A DNA stretch of 64,000 nucleotides, taken from NCBI RefSeq assembly GCF_002775205.1, contig NC_036443.1:14953373-15017372 (forward strand), read 5' to 3'. The stretch's first letter is position 1. The number at the start of each line of letters is the position of its first letter. The notes below the pieces were generated by a model. The model was not told where the DNA came from and did no database searches. It saw nothing but the letters and a program-made list of their open reading frames with translations. Below, piece by piece: positions 13,001 to 22,985 of the stretch. The translations under genes and the position numbers were made by a program. The stretch is from Xiphophorus maculatus. Lineage: Eukaryota > Chordata > Actinopteri > Cyprinodontiformes > Poeciliidae.

Positions 13001-14441
13001 TAAGCCTAATTGAGGAGCTTTGAAATGTAAATGTGATTCTTGTGCCTTATCTTAAACTGGAAAAGGACATTTCTGAACCAAATCAAGCTGTCCCACCTCT
13101 GACAGAACCAGTTGTGTTTTGACAGGAGTCATTTTTGAGCTGTAAGTTATTTGTTCATGAATCCAATTTTCTAAATATACTGAAAGATTAGCATTGGCTC
13201 TGTCTGTCTGTCAGTCAAATTTTATTTATATAGCACATTTCAGCAGCAAGGCATTTCAAAGTGCTTTACCTCATAACAAACACAAAAACACAAAGTCATG
13301 CAGTAATCAATGCGACCAAAGATAAATGCATGGATGAGTTTCTCTAGGATATTTAAAGGAGAAATAACTGCAGTCTTCCAAGCAATTTGAAGTTGCTTCT
13401 CTTTTATTGACCAATTTGTAATATCATGCTTCCTTATGACTAAATACAGTTATGTCAGATGTTTGGATCACAATGTTAGAAGTGATGGGTGTTGTATCAT
13501 CTAAAACTTAGATAATAGAGGATCTAAGTTAAAATGGAAGCCATGTTCACATCATTAGATTCTATTTTACAAGGTAATCCAAATCTTTGTGTTCTCTAGT
13601 CGCTCACTTGATGTTATCTTGCTCGTTTAACATTGCTCTGTTATGTCTTGAACAGAGACATAACTTCTTTAAGATGTTACTGATAATAAAATCCAACGAT
13701 CTGTCTCATCCTCAGTGAAAGATAAAGAGGACGGCCCGATGGACTCAGAGGCACGGCCGATGAAGGAGGAAACGTTTGGAGAGTACAGGTTTGTCATCTG
13801 AGTTTCACTCTGGCTGTTTGTGGAATGTCAGAACAAAACCCTGAGTCCCTTTGCCTTGCTTTGTTTCCTAACCCCTTTTTTCATTTCTTTGTCTATTTCC
13901 TCACTGATGCCTGCCTTTGCTTTGCAGATCTCTTGAAAGGTATGCGGATATGTTTCACCCACCTTTTTTTCACCTCCAGGTTGCTGCATGACTTTCTGTC
14001 TTCAGCAATTGTGTACTTGTTGATGAAACTACATATGTTAAAGGGCAATTTACTTAATAATAACTAATAATTTAGAGATGTGAGGTAATGTAGTGATACT
14101 CGATGATTTCACTATTATGTAAAGTTGCCTATTGTTGATGGTTGAATATTTCTTTATAGTTGTCTTTTTTTTTCACATATGTTCTCTTCTGCTCCAGTGA
14201 TCTGGAGGAAAAGTGCACAGCCAGCCAGCCGTCCCTGTGTGAAGACAACAAGATGTGCAGCGAGGACACCCTGAACATTAACGGCAGCAGTGCTCTGACC
14301 ACAGAGCTCAACTTGGATGAATCTCTGGCCAGCCAGATCAGTCGTCCAAGTGAAGGTCCGGAGGGGTTCTCCCTGCTGAACCCCGCGACCATTGCCCCAA
14401 CCACTAATGGCATGCCCAATGCAATCACTATTCTCGATTAA
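1097..14441 (+). CDS. l1cam: Neural cell adhesion molecule L1-like, 5'-partial
   Basis: Single-pass adhesion receptor of the L1 family, acting at neuronal surfaces in axon growth and fasciculation. Exons: 1097-1225, 1560-1730 (Ig2); 2757-2871, 3179-3363 (Ig3); 3751-3882, 3967-4110 (Ig4); 4879-4990, 5282-5436 (Ig5); 5552-5711, 7305-7429 (Ig6); 7659-7760, 7985-8182 (FN1); 8326-8396, 8486-8711 (FN2); 9874-9989, 10086-10302 (FN3); 10427-10549, 10735-10911 (FN4); 11835-11948, 12039-12182 (FN5); 12588-12719 (membrane span [20 protein letters not shown]); 13716-13788, 13928-13939, 14198-14441 (tail). Phases agree throughout and give about 1124 residues to the TAA. Each Ig domain shows the paired cysteines, tryptophan and DxGxYxC signature. 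The juxtamembrane [14 protein letters not shown] and ETFGEYRSLE are specific to L1 rather than neurofascin, NrCAM or CHL1. The usual FIGQY ankyrin motif is absent (SLASQI at that place). Which of the two teleost L1 paralogues this is cannot be told here. Confidence 0.93.
5868..6022 (+). repeat. tRNA-like SINE copy (degenerate)
   Basis: The start resembles a box A (ctcagtgatagagca), followed about 50 bases later by a decayed box B (cagttcaggtcccagccctgg) and a short tail with AATAAA. This is the layout of a common teleost tRNA-derived SINE. It lies in the intron that splits l1cam Ig6. Family assigned from memory of the general layout. Confidence 0.5.
6385..6720 (+). mobile_element. 3' part of a Tc1-like transposon
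   Basis: Resembles the end of a teleost Tc1-like transposase gene and its 3' flank (gagagtctgtagcaag, actgagctggagctatttt, gatgtgcaaagctt, cagctgtaattgcaacc). It is broken by many changes and is non-coding. It sits in the l1cam Ig6 intron. Confidence 0.5.
6745..7255. repeat. Inverted-repeat element, copy A (about 0.5 kb)
   Basis: The left edge tttttacatatttgttaaag...gtcacaatatg pairs with the right edge ...catattgtcacgacacagtgacaattt...catatgtgaaaaaata, so the termini are inverted repeats. A second copy of the same family lies at 55815-56300. No coding potential, consistent with a non-autonomous DNA transposon. Confidence 0.6.
8240..8305 (+). repeat. Possible LINE 3' tail fragment
   Basis: The string gtactttgaacagccttgttg followed by atgtgttatacaagtaaactttatt resembles the 3' end of fish L2-type LINEs. 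It ends about 20 bases before the acceptor of the FN2 exon at 8326. Short and uncertain. Confidence 0.3.
8775..9806 (+). mobile_element. Near full-length degenerate Tc1-like transposon
   Basis: About 1 kb between the FN2 and FN3 exons of l1cam. The left end carries the familiar Tc1-like flank (accacaaagtggtgcatgat). The middle carries transposase remnants (gagtgtggcacaagtacaag, gaagaagaaagccataagaag). The right end reads ...cccaataaaatgcac...tgaatacttctgcaaggcactgta. Many indels and stops mean no transposase can be made. Confidence 0.65.
11285..11590 (+). mobile_element. Mariner/Tc1-type transposase remnant
   Basis: Contains stretches typical of a second Tc1/mariner family (tgtttgtccactgagtttat, cttccttctgctgacaagca, gtggagatgctgattt, cttagcaccttcccacactg), which in intact copies encode the LYGDADFIFQQD-like catalytic core. 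Broken. Lies in the intron before the FN5 exon of l1cam. The same family appears on the minus strand near 17950-18530. Confidence 0.5.
12720..13715 (+). other. l1cam: GC-AG intron in the l1cam cytoplasmic region
   Basis: The exon encoding the membrane span ends ...TACTCAG and is followed by gcaagt, not gtaagt. The next exon starts TGAAAGATAAAG after cctcag, restoring Y-S-V-K-D. No GT donor nearby keeps the conserved reading, so this is a GC-AG intron whose donor otherwise matches consensus. Confidence 0.85.
13205..13330. repeat. Short interspersed teleost repeat fragment
   Basis: The run cagtcaaattttatttatat followed by agcacatttcagcagcaagg and catttcaaagtgctttac is a repeat seen very widely in teleost introns. 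The parent element cannot be assigned from this fragment. Confidence 0.4.
13928..13939 (+). other. l1cam: 12-base RSLE microexon of l1cam
   Basis: The sequence ATCTCTTGAAAG is flanked by tttgcag and gtatgc. It joins the TACAG end of the previous exon to the TGAT start of the next, giving Y-R-S-L-E-S-D. In mammalian L1 the same four residues come from a neuron-specific microexon and create the YRSL sorting motif read by the AP-2 adaptor. Skipping it leaves the frame open (Y-S-D). Confidence 0.9.
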
Positions 14442-14875
14442 CCTCCACCAGAGTCCATCAGACCAAAATGTCAACACGTATGTGCCCATACTGTCCTGTT
14501 CCCCCCTCTGACTTGCTGATGTTTATTTTAAGGCCCAGTGCACAATCATACACAGACTATTCATACGCCCTCTGGCAGTCATCTGACTGATTAGACATTT
14601 GTGACCAAAGGAGAGTCCAAAGTAGTGGACCACATGACACCCAACGTCCCATCCTATTTTTTTGTGTAGTTTACAGTTAATTTAAAAAGCTGATGTTTAT
14701 TTGAACCCTTTTCCTCTTCTTGCATTGAACAACACATAAACAAGTGGAAGGAATGTTGTACATTTTGAAATATCAGGGGTTTGAGGTGTGGTCACTTAGA
14801 TATGCAGAGTAGTGCATTAAGTAAACATGGAGCGTGATGATGGAGCTCAGTGTAGGGAAACGGACAGCATGCAGT

Positions 14876-15286
14876 ACCTTGGAAACGTATTCATACTCCT
14901 TGAATTTTTGCAATTTCTGCTGTTATTACTACAAACATCTGTATTTTACTGGGATTTGTGGCAGATAATCACATATGACCACATAACGATAGAGTGAAGC
15001 AAAACTTTTTAAACTTTTTTCATATAAAAATCTGATTCACACAATGTGTAAACGTCAACCATAGATTCTCATTTTATCTTTCATTTGTATTTGATTTAAA
15101 TCTGGACTTTGACGAGGTCATTCTAAAATATTAAATATCTTTACTGTTTTTCTAAATAATGTTTTACTTGGATGACAGTAAGGGCGCTAAATAAAAAATT
15201 AATCTGTGAAAAAGCAGTGATTGTAGTTTGATAAAATGTGAAAAGCTCAAGGGGTTTGAATACTTTTGCCACTGTACATTTTAATC
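14876..15286. mobile_element. Internally deleted Tc1-like element
   Basis: The left end (cttggaaacgtattcatact, then ccttgaatttttgc) and right end (agctcaaggggtttgaatac, then ttttgccactgta) are inverted copies of the Tc1-like terminus, only about 0.4 kb apart. The transposase gene has been lost. It lies in or just past the l1cam 3' UTR and supplies a possible AATAAA signal. Confidence 0.55.
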
Positions 15287-16852
15287 TTATTTTTTATGTT
15301 ATTATTTTTGTAATGTAATGATATGTTCTTTGCCGTTCACTGCATCAGATTGTCCTCGCTGGTGATATTTAAAAATTTTTTACAGCTTTGTGACTGAACA
15401 CAAAACAGTTTTATGGGCATTTTTATTTATGATCATTTTCATATTTACATTAAAGCTTGTAATCTTTCATAGCATTTTCAATAGACCAGGATGTTTTCCA
15501 TTGAAATCAAAGGAAACAGTCAAGTTTCATTGTGAAACTTGACTGTGTAAAAATATCGAGTAGCACCTGGTGTATAGCTGCATCTGCATCTATCTATTCA
15601 GCCATAATACAGTATTATAGATATGTAAATGCTCCTTATAGGTTCCTGTGCCTGCCGGGTCTGCATAAAGCGCCAGATTGATGTCATTACAGTCTCGCCT
15701 TCCCACAGCGTTACGTCATTTTACTTTAAATGGAATTGTAACTTTTTCGGTGTCGAGACCTATGTGTAGCTTTCTGTAACTGTCTTTGTCTCTTTCTACT
15801 CTGTATTAAAATGTTGTTGAGTTTAACTAACAAATTTTTCATACCTGTCCATCTCATACAATACAGTTTGATTGAGAAGCAGTATTTGTTACACACTAGA
15901 GAGTAGCGCCTGGTTTAGTTTTCATCCTTTATCGGTGCAAGCTGGGTTTTGCAGACAGGCTTAATGACAGCCAGGTAATGTACGATAAAGGCATATTTAC
16001 ATAAGAGAATGTATTCTTTTCAGGACGAGGTAAATATTGTATTTCTGTGCTTTTAAACTGATAAAGACTCTGGAAAGATAGGAAATGTTTTAAGTAATCT
16101 GGAAAGGACAATTTTTTCACAGAATGTAAATAGAACCCTTCAAAAGAACCACATTTGATAAAAAAAAAAATATTTAAAAATGCGCAGTTTCTAAAACACC
16201 CAACTTTATTAAGAAAAACTTAGTTGAAACTTTTCTTCTTCTGTACTGTTGCTATGAATTCAGACGTTGTGTTTTTGACAAATGATCGCAGTAAAACTTG
16301 GCTGTAGCAAAAGAATAGTTCATAGCTGAAGAACAAAAAAGATAAAACAAACAAAAAAATGCACATTGTTCTGTAGATGTTTGCCAACATATCATTTTTA
16401 ACCCCCTCCCCCAAAAAACATTGTACATTTAGTGTTATTTAGTGAAAGTAGATACATCACACAGACAGCAACATTAGGATTCATGCACATGATAATTCAC
16501 TAATGTGTTGCAGTGCAGTGAATATCTGTGATGCAGTTATGTCGAGCAGGAATGCAGTAAACCAATCAGTGCCCTCTCTATTTGAATTGAAGCTTTCCAC
16601 TGGCCAAACATATCATGACAGCCTCCGAGGGAGTACGTGAGATGTCTGAAAAGACTAGAGGCACCAAAGGAGTTGTGCAGACACTCCCTGGTTTAGGTCA
16701 AACAGACACGCTCAGGACAAATAAAACTCTATTTTCATACAGGAGCATCAGCCTGCTCAAAATATGCCAATATCCTAACATAACAATGTGCTGCTGAACA
16801 TTTGTGTTTGTCAATGTTTGGAGCAAATGTTAACTTTGAATGAGAAATGAGT

Positions 16853-16877
16853 GCACACACACACACACACACACACA
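16853..16877. repeat. Short (CA)n microsatellite
   Basis: About twelve uninterrupted CA units in intergenic sequence. Confidence 0.9.
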
Positions 16878-17879
16878 GATACTCACTCGACTGCCACTCA
16901 CTCTTTGCTTTTCATGTTCTGAGGGTAATCCAGTGGGATGCTGGCTTGTTGCTTTTCCACTGTTGTTGCTGTTTTTTGATTTTTTTTATTTTTTTTTTTT
17001 ATAGCTAAACAGACTAATCTTTGGGGGAAAAAAAACAACTAACTGGTTTGTTTAAATTGTGCTTCTCTAAATTTAAAAAAGCTGACAGATTGAAATAATA
17101 GCTGAGTGGAGATGAGAGCAATCAGGTGAGATGTGAAGGGGTTGGTGGTGTGTGCCTCTTTGTGGTGTGTTGGTCAGCGCGGTGATGATGCCTTCATGTA
17201 CCTGGGGGTGCTCGACCGCGGTTGAGAGGAGAGGCACCACAAATGGGGCCGATGTAACTGTAACTGCTTAATTAATCTACAAATGTAACTGGTTATATGA
17301 CTGACAAATAAAGAACCTTGAACAATCTGTACAATAAATGGTCCAATTTTTTCCCCATATGAGCTGATAAGTATCAAAGTAGCAAATAAACATTGGTTGC
17401 AAGCGGGCTTGACTGGGATCCAAACTCCCGGTGGCAAGTCGGTCTCTGCGCATGTCCTTTCTGGCACTTGTCCCTCACTGTGTAACACTCCCCATGCACA
17501 TGTTTTCTCTCCTGCACTCCAGTTGAAATGGATGCCAGCCACTGAAATGGCTTAGCTGTGTTAATCAGAATATTACAGAAAGCTTTTGAAGGCACATTTA
17601 ATACAGGTGAAAGCAGGTTCTTTTTAAATATTCTGGATCTTGTGGCCCCCCCACCCACCTCTTGACTGACACAGCAGGTCCTACATTGCTTAGAACAGCC
17701 ATTTGATTTACTTGATAAAAAATATATGCAATTTCAAGACTACCTTTACACCTCAAAAAAGTTCAATTTTTCTTGTCACATTTTAGAAAGTGAAATGTTA
17801 TATAATATATTAAGCACATTTAATACACAGAGTGAAATATTTTAATTTATTTCTTATAATTTTAATGATTATGACTTAC

Positions 17880-18720
17880 AAATAGTGAATAATGCCCTCA
17901 ATAATTGGTTGAGGCTCCTTTAACATTGAAGCGCTATTGCATGAAAGTAATCAGCTAGGGTGGTGTAATAAAGACCCAGGTTGCTTACAAGAGGCTTTCA
18001 TGTCATCATTGTGGTTTCTGTGTCTTCCATCTTTATTTTAACAATATTGCATTGATCCTCTCTCGGGTTTAAGGCAGCTAAGTTTGCTGGCTAGTCAGAA
18101 ACTGGAGCACCATGTTCATTGAATCACTTTTGGGTACAGTTGGCAGGGTGGGCAAGTGCCAAGTCCTGCTGTAAAATGAAATTAACATCTCTATAAAGCT
18201 TATTAGCAAAAGTGAGCATGGGGCACTAAAATTTGATGATAGACTGTGGACTTTAGAAAACTCAGTGGACCGAAACTAGCAGAGAACATGACACCCCAAA
18301 CCATCACTGGCTGTGGAAATTTCACATTGAGCTTCAAGCAATGTGGATGCTGCTGTGCCTCTCCACTCTTCCTCCAAACTCTGGGACCTTGATTTCCAAA
18401 TCACATGTAAATTTTACTTTCATCTGAAAAGAAGACTTTGGATCACTGAAGAACAGTCTAGCTCTTTTTCTCCCTTGCTCACCTGAAACATGTGCATAAC
18501 ATGTTGTTCCGGGTTCGTTTGTGTCCTCTTTACTTTAAACATAGAGACAGACTGCGGTTGCTTTGAATAACATTATAACTAAATAAAATCATAATTTGAA
18601 AACTGATTTTTTTCCCTATTTACTCAGGTTATCTTTGGCTGATTTTGAAATCCAAAACAAAAAAAATATTATCCAACAAAATCAGTAAGGCGGCAAATAC
18701 TTTTTCACAGCAACCTAGAG
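17880..18720 (-). mobile_element. Mariner/Tc1-type transposon remnant
   Basis: Read on the minus strand, this matches the same broken transposase family as 11285-11590. Diagnostic plus-strand strings are gtgccaagtcctgctgtaaa, ctataaagcttattagcaaa, caccccaaaccatcactggc and ctggaccttgatttccaaat-like text near 18385. The conserved core is near 17990-18480. Edges are approximate. Confidence 0.5.
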
Positions 18721-18899
18721 GCACAGTCCAGAATTAAATACATAATTTCATGGGGATTATGTAAACAGATTTGGAAGGTTCCTACAAAAATTTGTGTAAA
18801 ACCATTCAGTCATCATTGGAATATAAACTTCTTGAAATTATACCACCCCCTAGTGTTAGACAATGGACACAAAATCATTGGTTTAACAACATTCAATCC

Positions 18900-18905
18900 T
18901 TTATT
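18900..18905 (-). terminator. ribc1: Polyadenylation signal of ribc1
   Basis: AATAAA on the minus strand, about 50 bases beyond the ribc1 stop codon, giving a very short 3' UTR. Confidence 0.6.
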
Positions 18906-18953
18906 GACAAACGTAAATTGTTGACAGGGGACAAGCTGGTGGTGGGTTCTTGG

Positions 18954-21900
18954 TTAGCGGCAACCCGTGTTAAACTGGTCAAAATAATCCCTGGTGGGTT
19001 TGTTGGTATAGAGCTCCGTATTCAGATAGTGCTGACTGGAACAGAAACAGAAATGTACAAACAGTGTGCAGAAACGGCCAGAAGATTTTCATTTATATAA
19101 TACATTTCATATTATTTATCAATTTATAACCTGATATACCTGATAAAAGTGTGTGTGGGCGTGTGCCTGTGTGTGAAAAATGTGAGCTCACTGTGCCTGC
19201 TGCTGTCTGGCCAGATGCTTGTTTTCTTGGTCCATCAGGACTCTCTGTTGTCTTCTTAGTTCTGCCATTCTCTGTTCCTTCTCCTCTTCTGTTTTGGAAA
19301 TCTTCAGGAGCTGCAGGTCCCAGGCTGCATCCCTAATCTTATCAGCCTCAAGTTGTTTCTATCAACAAAAAGAGTGCCACAAGTTGTGTACTATGCATAT
19401 ATTGCTCTAAAGCAGTTGGTTGCAAACCTAACAAATATTTAATGTAAAGCTAATTTTGCATGTTCTTCCCCTGGATGTATGGGTTTTCATGCTGTGCGCT
19501 GCCTGGGTGGAGACTCATGCATTTATGGAAGTGACACCATGTAACTGGGACTGCAGGAGTACCTTTCTCTCGAGGCGCTGTTGCTCTCTCTGCTCGTGGA
19601 AGTTGTTGAGCTGTTTGAGGCTCATCCCCCTCCACTTGTCTGGCAGAACATGCGGTGGTCTCCCTCCTCCCAATTGGGTCTCTGCTGCCTCTGCAGACTC
19701 TGTCAACATGTCAGATGTCCCGGTGTGCCAAATATCTATCAGATTATCCATCGCCTCCTTCCTACGCTGCTCGCTGAGGTTCAGAGCTCGCTCCTCAGCC
19801 TGTGTGGAACAACATAGGATGAGGCCTCAGCACTGACCCATCGAGATCTCATAGATTACGACAAACAAACAAAAAGAAGACAGGAGTCTTTATAAACCTG
19901 TAAAATGTTTACTCACATAAGCTTGATAGCCACAAACCTTTGCAGCTATAACAACTTTAGCTGTTGTTTGAAAGCTTTCATCAAGGAATGATGTGTTTTA
20001 ATGAGAATTTTTGACCAATCTTGCATAAATGCATTTGTAAGGTCAAACACTGGTATTGGATGAGAAGGGCTGTCTGACAATCTTCACTCTTATTCATACC
20101 AAAGATACGTTACTGCTTTGAGGATAGGTCTCCGGTGTGCAGAACAGTCAATTTCTTCCACACCAAACGCCTTCATCCATGTCTTTATGGGCATTGTTAT
20201 GTGCACTGATACATTTTGGAATAAGAAGGGGGCATTCCCAAACTTTTCCCACGATGTTGGGAGCATGTAATTGCAGGACTTCATACACTTTAGGGCATGG
20301 GAGTGGATGAGAACGCTTGAGTCCAAGGATTCGGAGGTGTGAGCAAAGCCTTCTTGCGGTATAATGTATTTTCCTTCCATGTAACTTTTTGTTACCCTCC
20401 ATGTGTAGGTGTTAATAACTGTCTGCTGGACAACTGTTTTCTGGATGATAATGTAGGCCATAACATGGCTAAAGCATGACATTTTGTCATTAAAAATCGT
20501 TTTAATAATTTTATTGGTTTTATGTGATATTCTAGTTTGCTGAATGACAGAATTTCTGGTTTTCAATATTTGTGGAAAAAAAATCACCACGGTTGACAAA
20601 AATATATTAATTTGCGTGAAATTATATAATAAGTTTTACATTTTGAATTACATTACTGAATCAAATAACTTTTGAGAGCATTCTAATTCATTGAAAAGCA
20701 CCTGCATGCTGCATTTTCTCCCAAGTGATCCTCTCAGGAAGATAAATTTGCTGGTGAATCATCGACATGAGTGGTTATTAGGAAAACTACATAATTTTCA
20801 TGAAAAATGCCATGACCTGAAGGCTTTAGAAGGATTTCACTCAATGGGAAATTGAGACAAGAGCTCTCAGGCAAATGAGGGAGCAACTAAGAGGGGCCTT
20901 TCAAATAACAACCAATTCCATGCATACATCATATTAGTTCATCCGTGCGTGTTGGTTGGTACCAAACAATGCGACTGCCTCCCTCCTGTGTCAAGTGTGT
21001 GTAGGCATCACTTAACATTTTTAGTTTGCAATTCTAATTTGAAAGTCCCAGCCGAGAAACCTCTGTCACAGCTTAGAATCCCCACTGGGCTCGGCTTCAA
21101 ACATTTGCATCAAACGACGGTGCGTGAGCGTTCGTGTGTTTGTTGCGTACCAAGGCTTGATTGTCGTTCGAGAGTGAGACGAGGGCAGCTTTCCTACGCT
21201 CCTCTTCGAGTGCATTCTGCTGGGCCCACATTAGGTCTTGATTCACCAGCTGCTTGTTCAAGAGCGTCTCTGTGAAGAGTGTGGAAATGTATTTGTTCTT
21301 ACAACTGCATTAGCTATTACCCACTGAAAATAGGTCTCAAGCCACACACTCACACAGCTTCACAGCACTTCGGGATGAGCATTCATCAAAGTCACCTGGC
21401 AGAGAGGACTGTGTGGGAAGATGTGATTGTTTGTGCGGAAAACCATGAAGCGCGTTTGTGTGATTTATAGCAGCTCTTGTATTAATTTTGCTCGTCGGTA
21501 AACGTGTGTGTTTGTGTGTGCATGTTCATGTTTCGCTCTGTTCACCTCTGTGCTTCGCTCTCTTGTCCCTCATTTTCTTATCATCCATTTGTGCTTGCAA
21601 ATCTTTTTCTTTTTGTCTCATTTGCTCTTTCACCCTTTCCTTCTGTTCGCGATCTTCTCCCTGAAAATTAAACAAAAACAAAGAAAGAGCAAGGTGACTT
21701 CCCGCTTTCATTGGATTTACTGCTGTTGCTCGTTCAAGCACACCTATGTCAATCTTACCTGAAATACATACATGCTGGAAGGCCCCAGTTCAGTTTCGGG
21801 AACCGTGAGGTTGTACGTCCCCTTCACCTCAACATCATGAGAGATCTTCATTTGCTGCTGTGAATCCCAGAACTGGGTCAGGTCCTTTTGCAAAGCTTTC

Positions 21901-22415
21901 CGCTTCTCTTTCTCATTACTATCTTGCAGAAGAACCACTTCATCTTGGTATCTCTTCAGGTTATCTGAAATAAGTTAAAAAAATATACAAGTGATCTGTA
22001 TTTATTAGTGATAAAATGTTATTTTATCATTGTGTAGTTTCTTCATAAATGGTAAATTAACTGTTGTTGTGTAGCTCTTTGTCTAGTCCAGACAAATCCA
22101 AAGCTCTTTTATCCATTCATACACAAACCGATGGTGGAAAGCTACTACATTGTAGCCACAGCTACCCTTGGACAGTCTGACAGAAGCAAATGACATAGAA
22201 GAATGTTTGTAGTTACCGAAATCCCTGTCTCGTTGTTTCTCACAGCTTCGCTTGAACTTATTTTCCAGGACTTGCTGGTTTAGAGCATCCAGGTCAAGGC
22301 CTATCACACGCCGGCGAGGGTTGAAGAATCGGGCTTTGCGAGCTCTTTCTGCAGACCTTCGGGCCTCCACGACCTTGTCTTTTGAATCATCAACAGGCAA
22401 ATCCACTTTATACAT
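18954..22415 (-). CDS. ribc1: RIB43A-like with coiled-coils protein 1
   Basis: Microtubule inner protein of the RIB43A family, which lines the lumen of axonemal doublet microtubules. Coding exons, in order of translation: 22217-22415, 21759-21964, 21546-21660, 21151-21269, 19563-19799, 19192-19358, 18954-19035. Lengths sum to 1125, giving 374 residues, close to the family's usual 370-380. The protein starts MYKVDLPVDD, then has the family signature FFNPRRRVIGLDLDALNQQV (about residues 30-49), long charged coiled coils, the PDKWRGM motif near residue 260, and the family's C-terminal block ELYTNKPTRDYFDQFNTG. The head-to-head partner is smc1a, as for human RIBC1 and SMC1A, which is why RIBC1 is preferred over RIBC2. 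A non-coding first exon probably ends at 22986 (donor gtaag at 22981-22985) and splices to 22437. Fourth intron contains a decayed transposase. Confidence 0.9.
20090..20599 (-). pseudogene. Tc1-like transposase fragment in a ribc1 intron
   Basis: A 169-codon open frame in the intron between the fourth and fifth ribc1 coding exons. Its C-terminal half retains the Tc1 transposase layout (SWEKFGNAPFLFQ, then IKTWMKAFGVEEIDC, then YLWYE). The acidic residues of the catalytic DDE triad are missing: the usual FQxD position reads FQNV and the DLNPIE stretch is scrambled. No sign that it is an expressed gene. Confidence 0.6.
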
Positions 22416-22985
22416 TTTTGTGGTTTCTAGTCAGGTTCTGAAAAACGAAATTAAATTCATAACTACTTTATTGATCCCAAAGGGAAATAAGATGTTGTTG
22501 TAACTCATATTAATTCAAATTCTTCAAAGAGTTATTATAGATGGTAATGGCTGTTGACATAAAAAAAGGCTAAAATAATAATAAAAAAATACAAAGAAAT
22601 GACATCATTACTAACTACCAGATTCAATCACAAGAAACACTTTTCCAAATAATTTTTTTTTAAAACAAAACAAAAACTATTAAATTAAATTATTATTTCA
22701 GTAGATAATACAAACAGTATGTTAGAACAAGGTGAAGTACTTCCAGTGCCAAATGGCACATCAGGCTCCGCAGGTAAAAAATAAAAAAGCTTTTTCACTT
22801 TAAGTTAAACTGTAGGTCGTCTTTGTCCCATGGAGTTTTTATGAAAATATGCTTTTTCTTTATTCAGAAAATAAAGATAAAAACACAACCAGATTAATTG
22901 GCTTCTCTGTCTCTCTTGTAGAAAGCTTTTAAATTACATTTCAAATTTCTTAGAAGAACTAATAAATCCATATCCTCACTCTTAC
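22416..22985 (-). other. ribc1: ribc1 5' UTR intron
   Basis: Bases 22416-22437 look like 5' UTR behind an acceptor (tttttcag on the minus strand). A consensus donor lies at 22981-22985, so an intron of about 540 bases separates a non-coding first exon from the start codon. It is AT-rich, with a possible short fish-repeat fragment around 22468 (tttattgatcccaaagggaa). Confidence 0.5.

Larger units (their letters stand above)
14442..18953. other. Intergenic region l1cam-ribc1, with the l1cam 3' UTR
   Basis: No coding exon recognised. The l1cam 3' UTR starts at 14442; candidate polyadenylation signals are AATAAA near 15190 (inside a transposon remnant) and ATTAAA near 15804. A (CA)n tract lies near 16853-16877 and transposon remnants at 14876-15286 and 17880-18720. 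Bases 17170-17660 hold several overlapping short reading frames on the minus strand with no recognisable domain. Confidence 0.6.

Noticed and set aside
1097-14441. Identification as neurofascin, NrCAM or CHL1
   Set aside because: The tail YSVKDKED...[18 protein letters not shown] is the L1 form; neurofascin and NrCAM lack RSLE at this place and CHL1 has a different sequence there.
14129-14489. Overlapping minus-strand open frames opposite the last l1cam exon
   Set aside because: They mirror a conserved coding exon, have no recognisable domain and no splice context.
17170-17660. A possible small gene on the minus strand
   Set aside because: Overlapping 94- and 122-codon frames in different phases, no domain, no clear splice sites or conservation evidence.
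18771-19100. Plus-strand 109-codon open frame
   Set aside because: It is antisense to the last ribc1 exon, which matches a conserved family C-terminus with correct splice phase.
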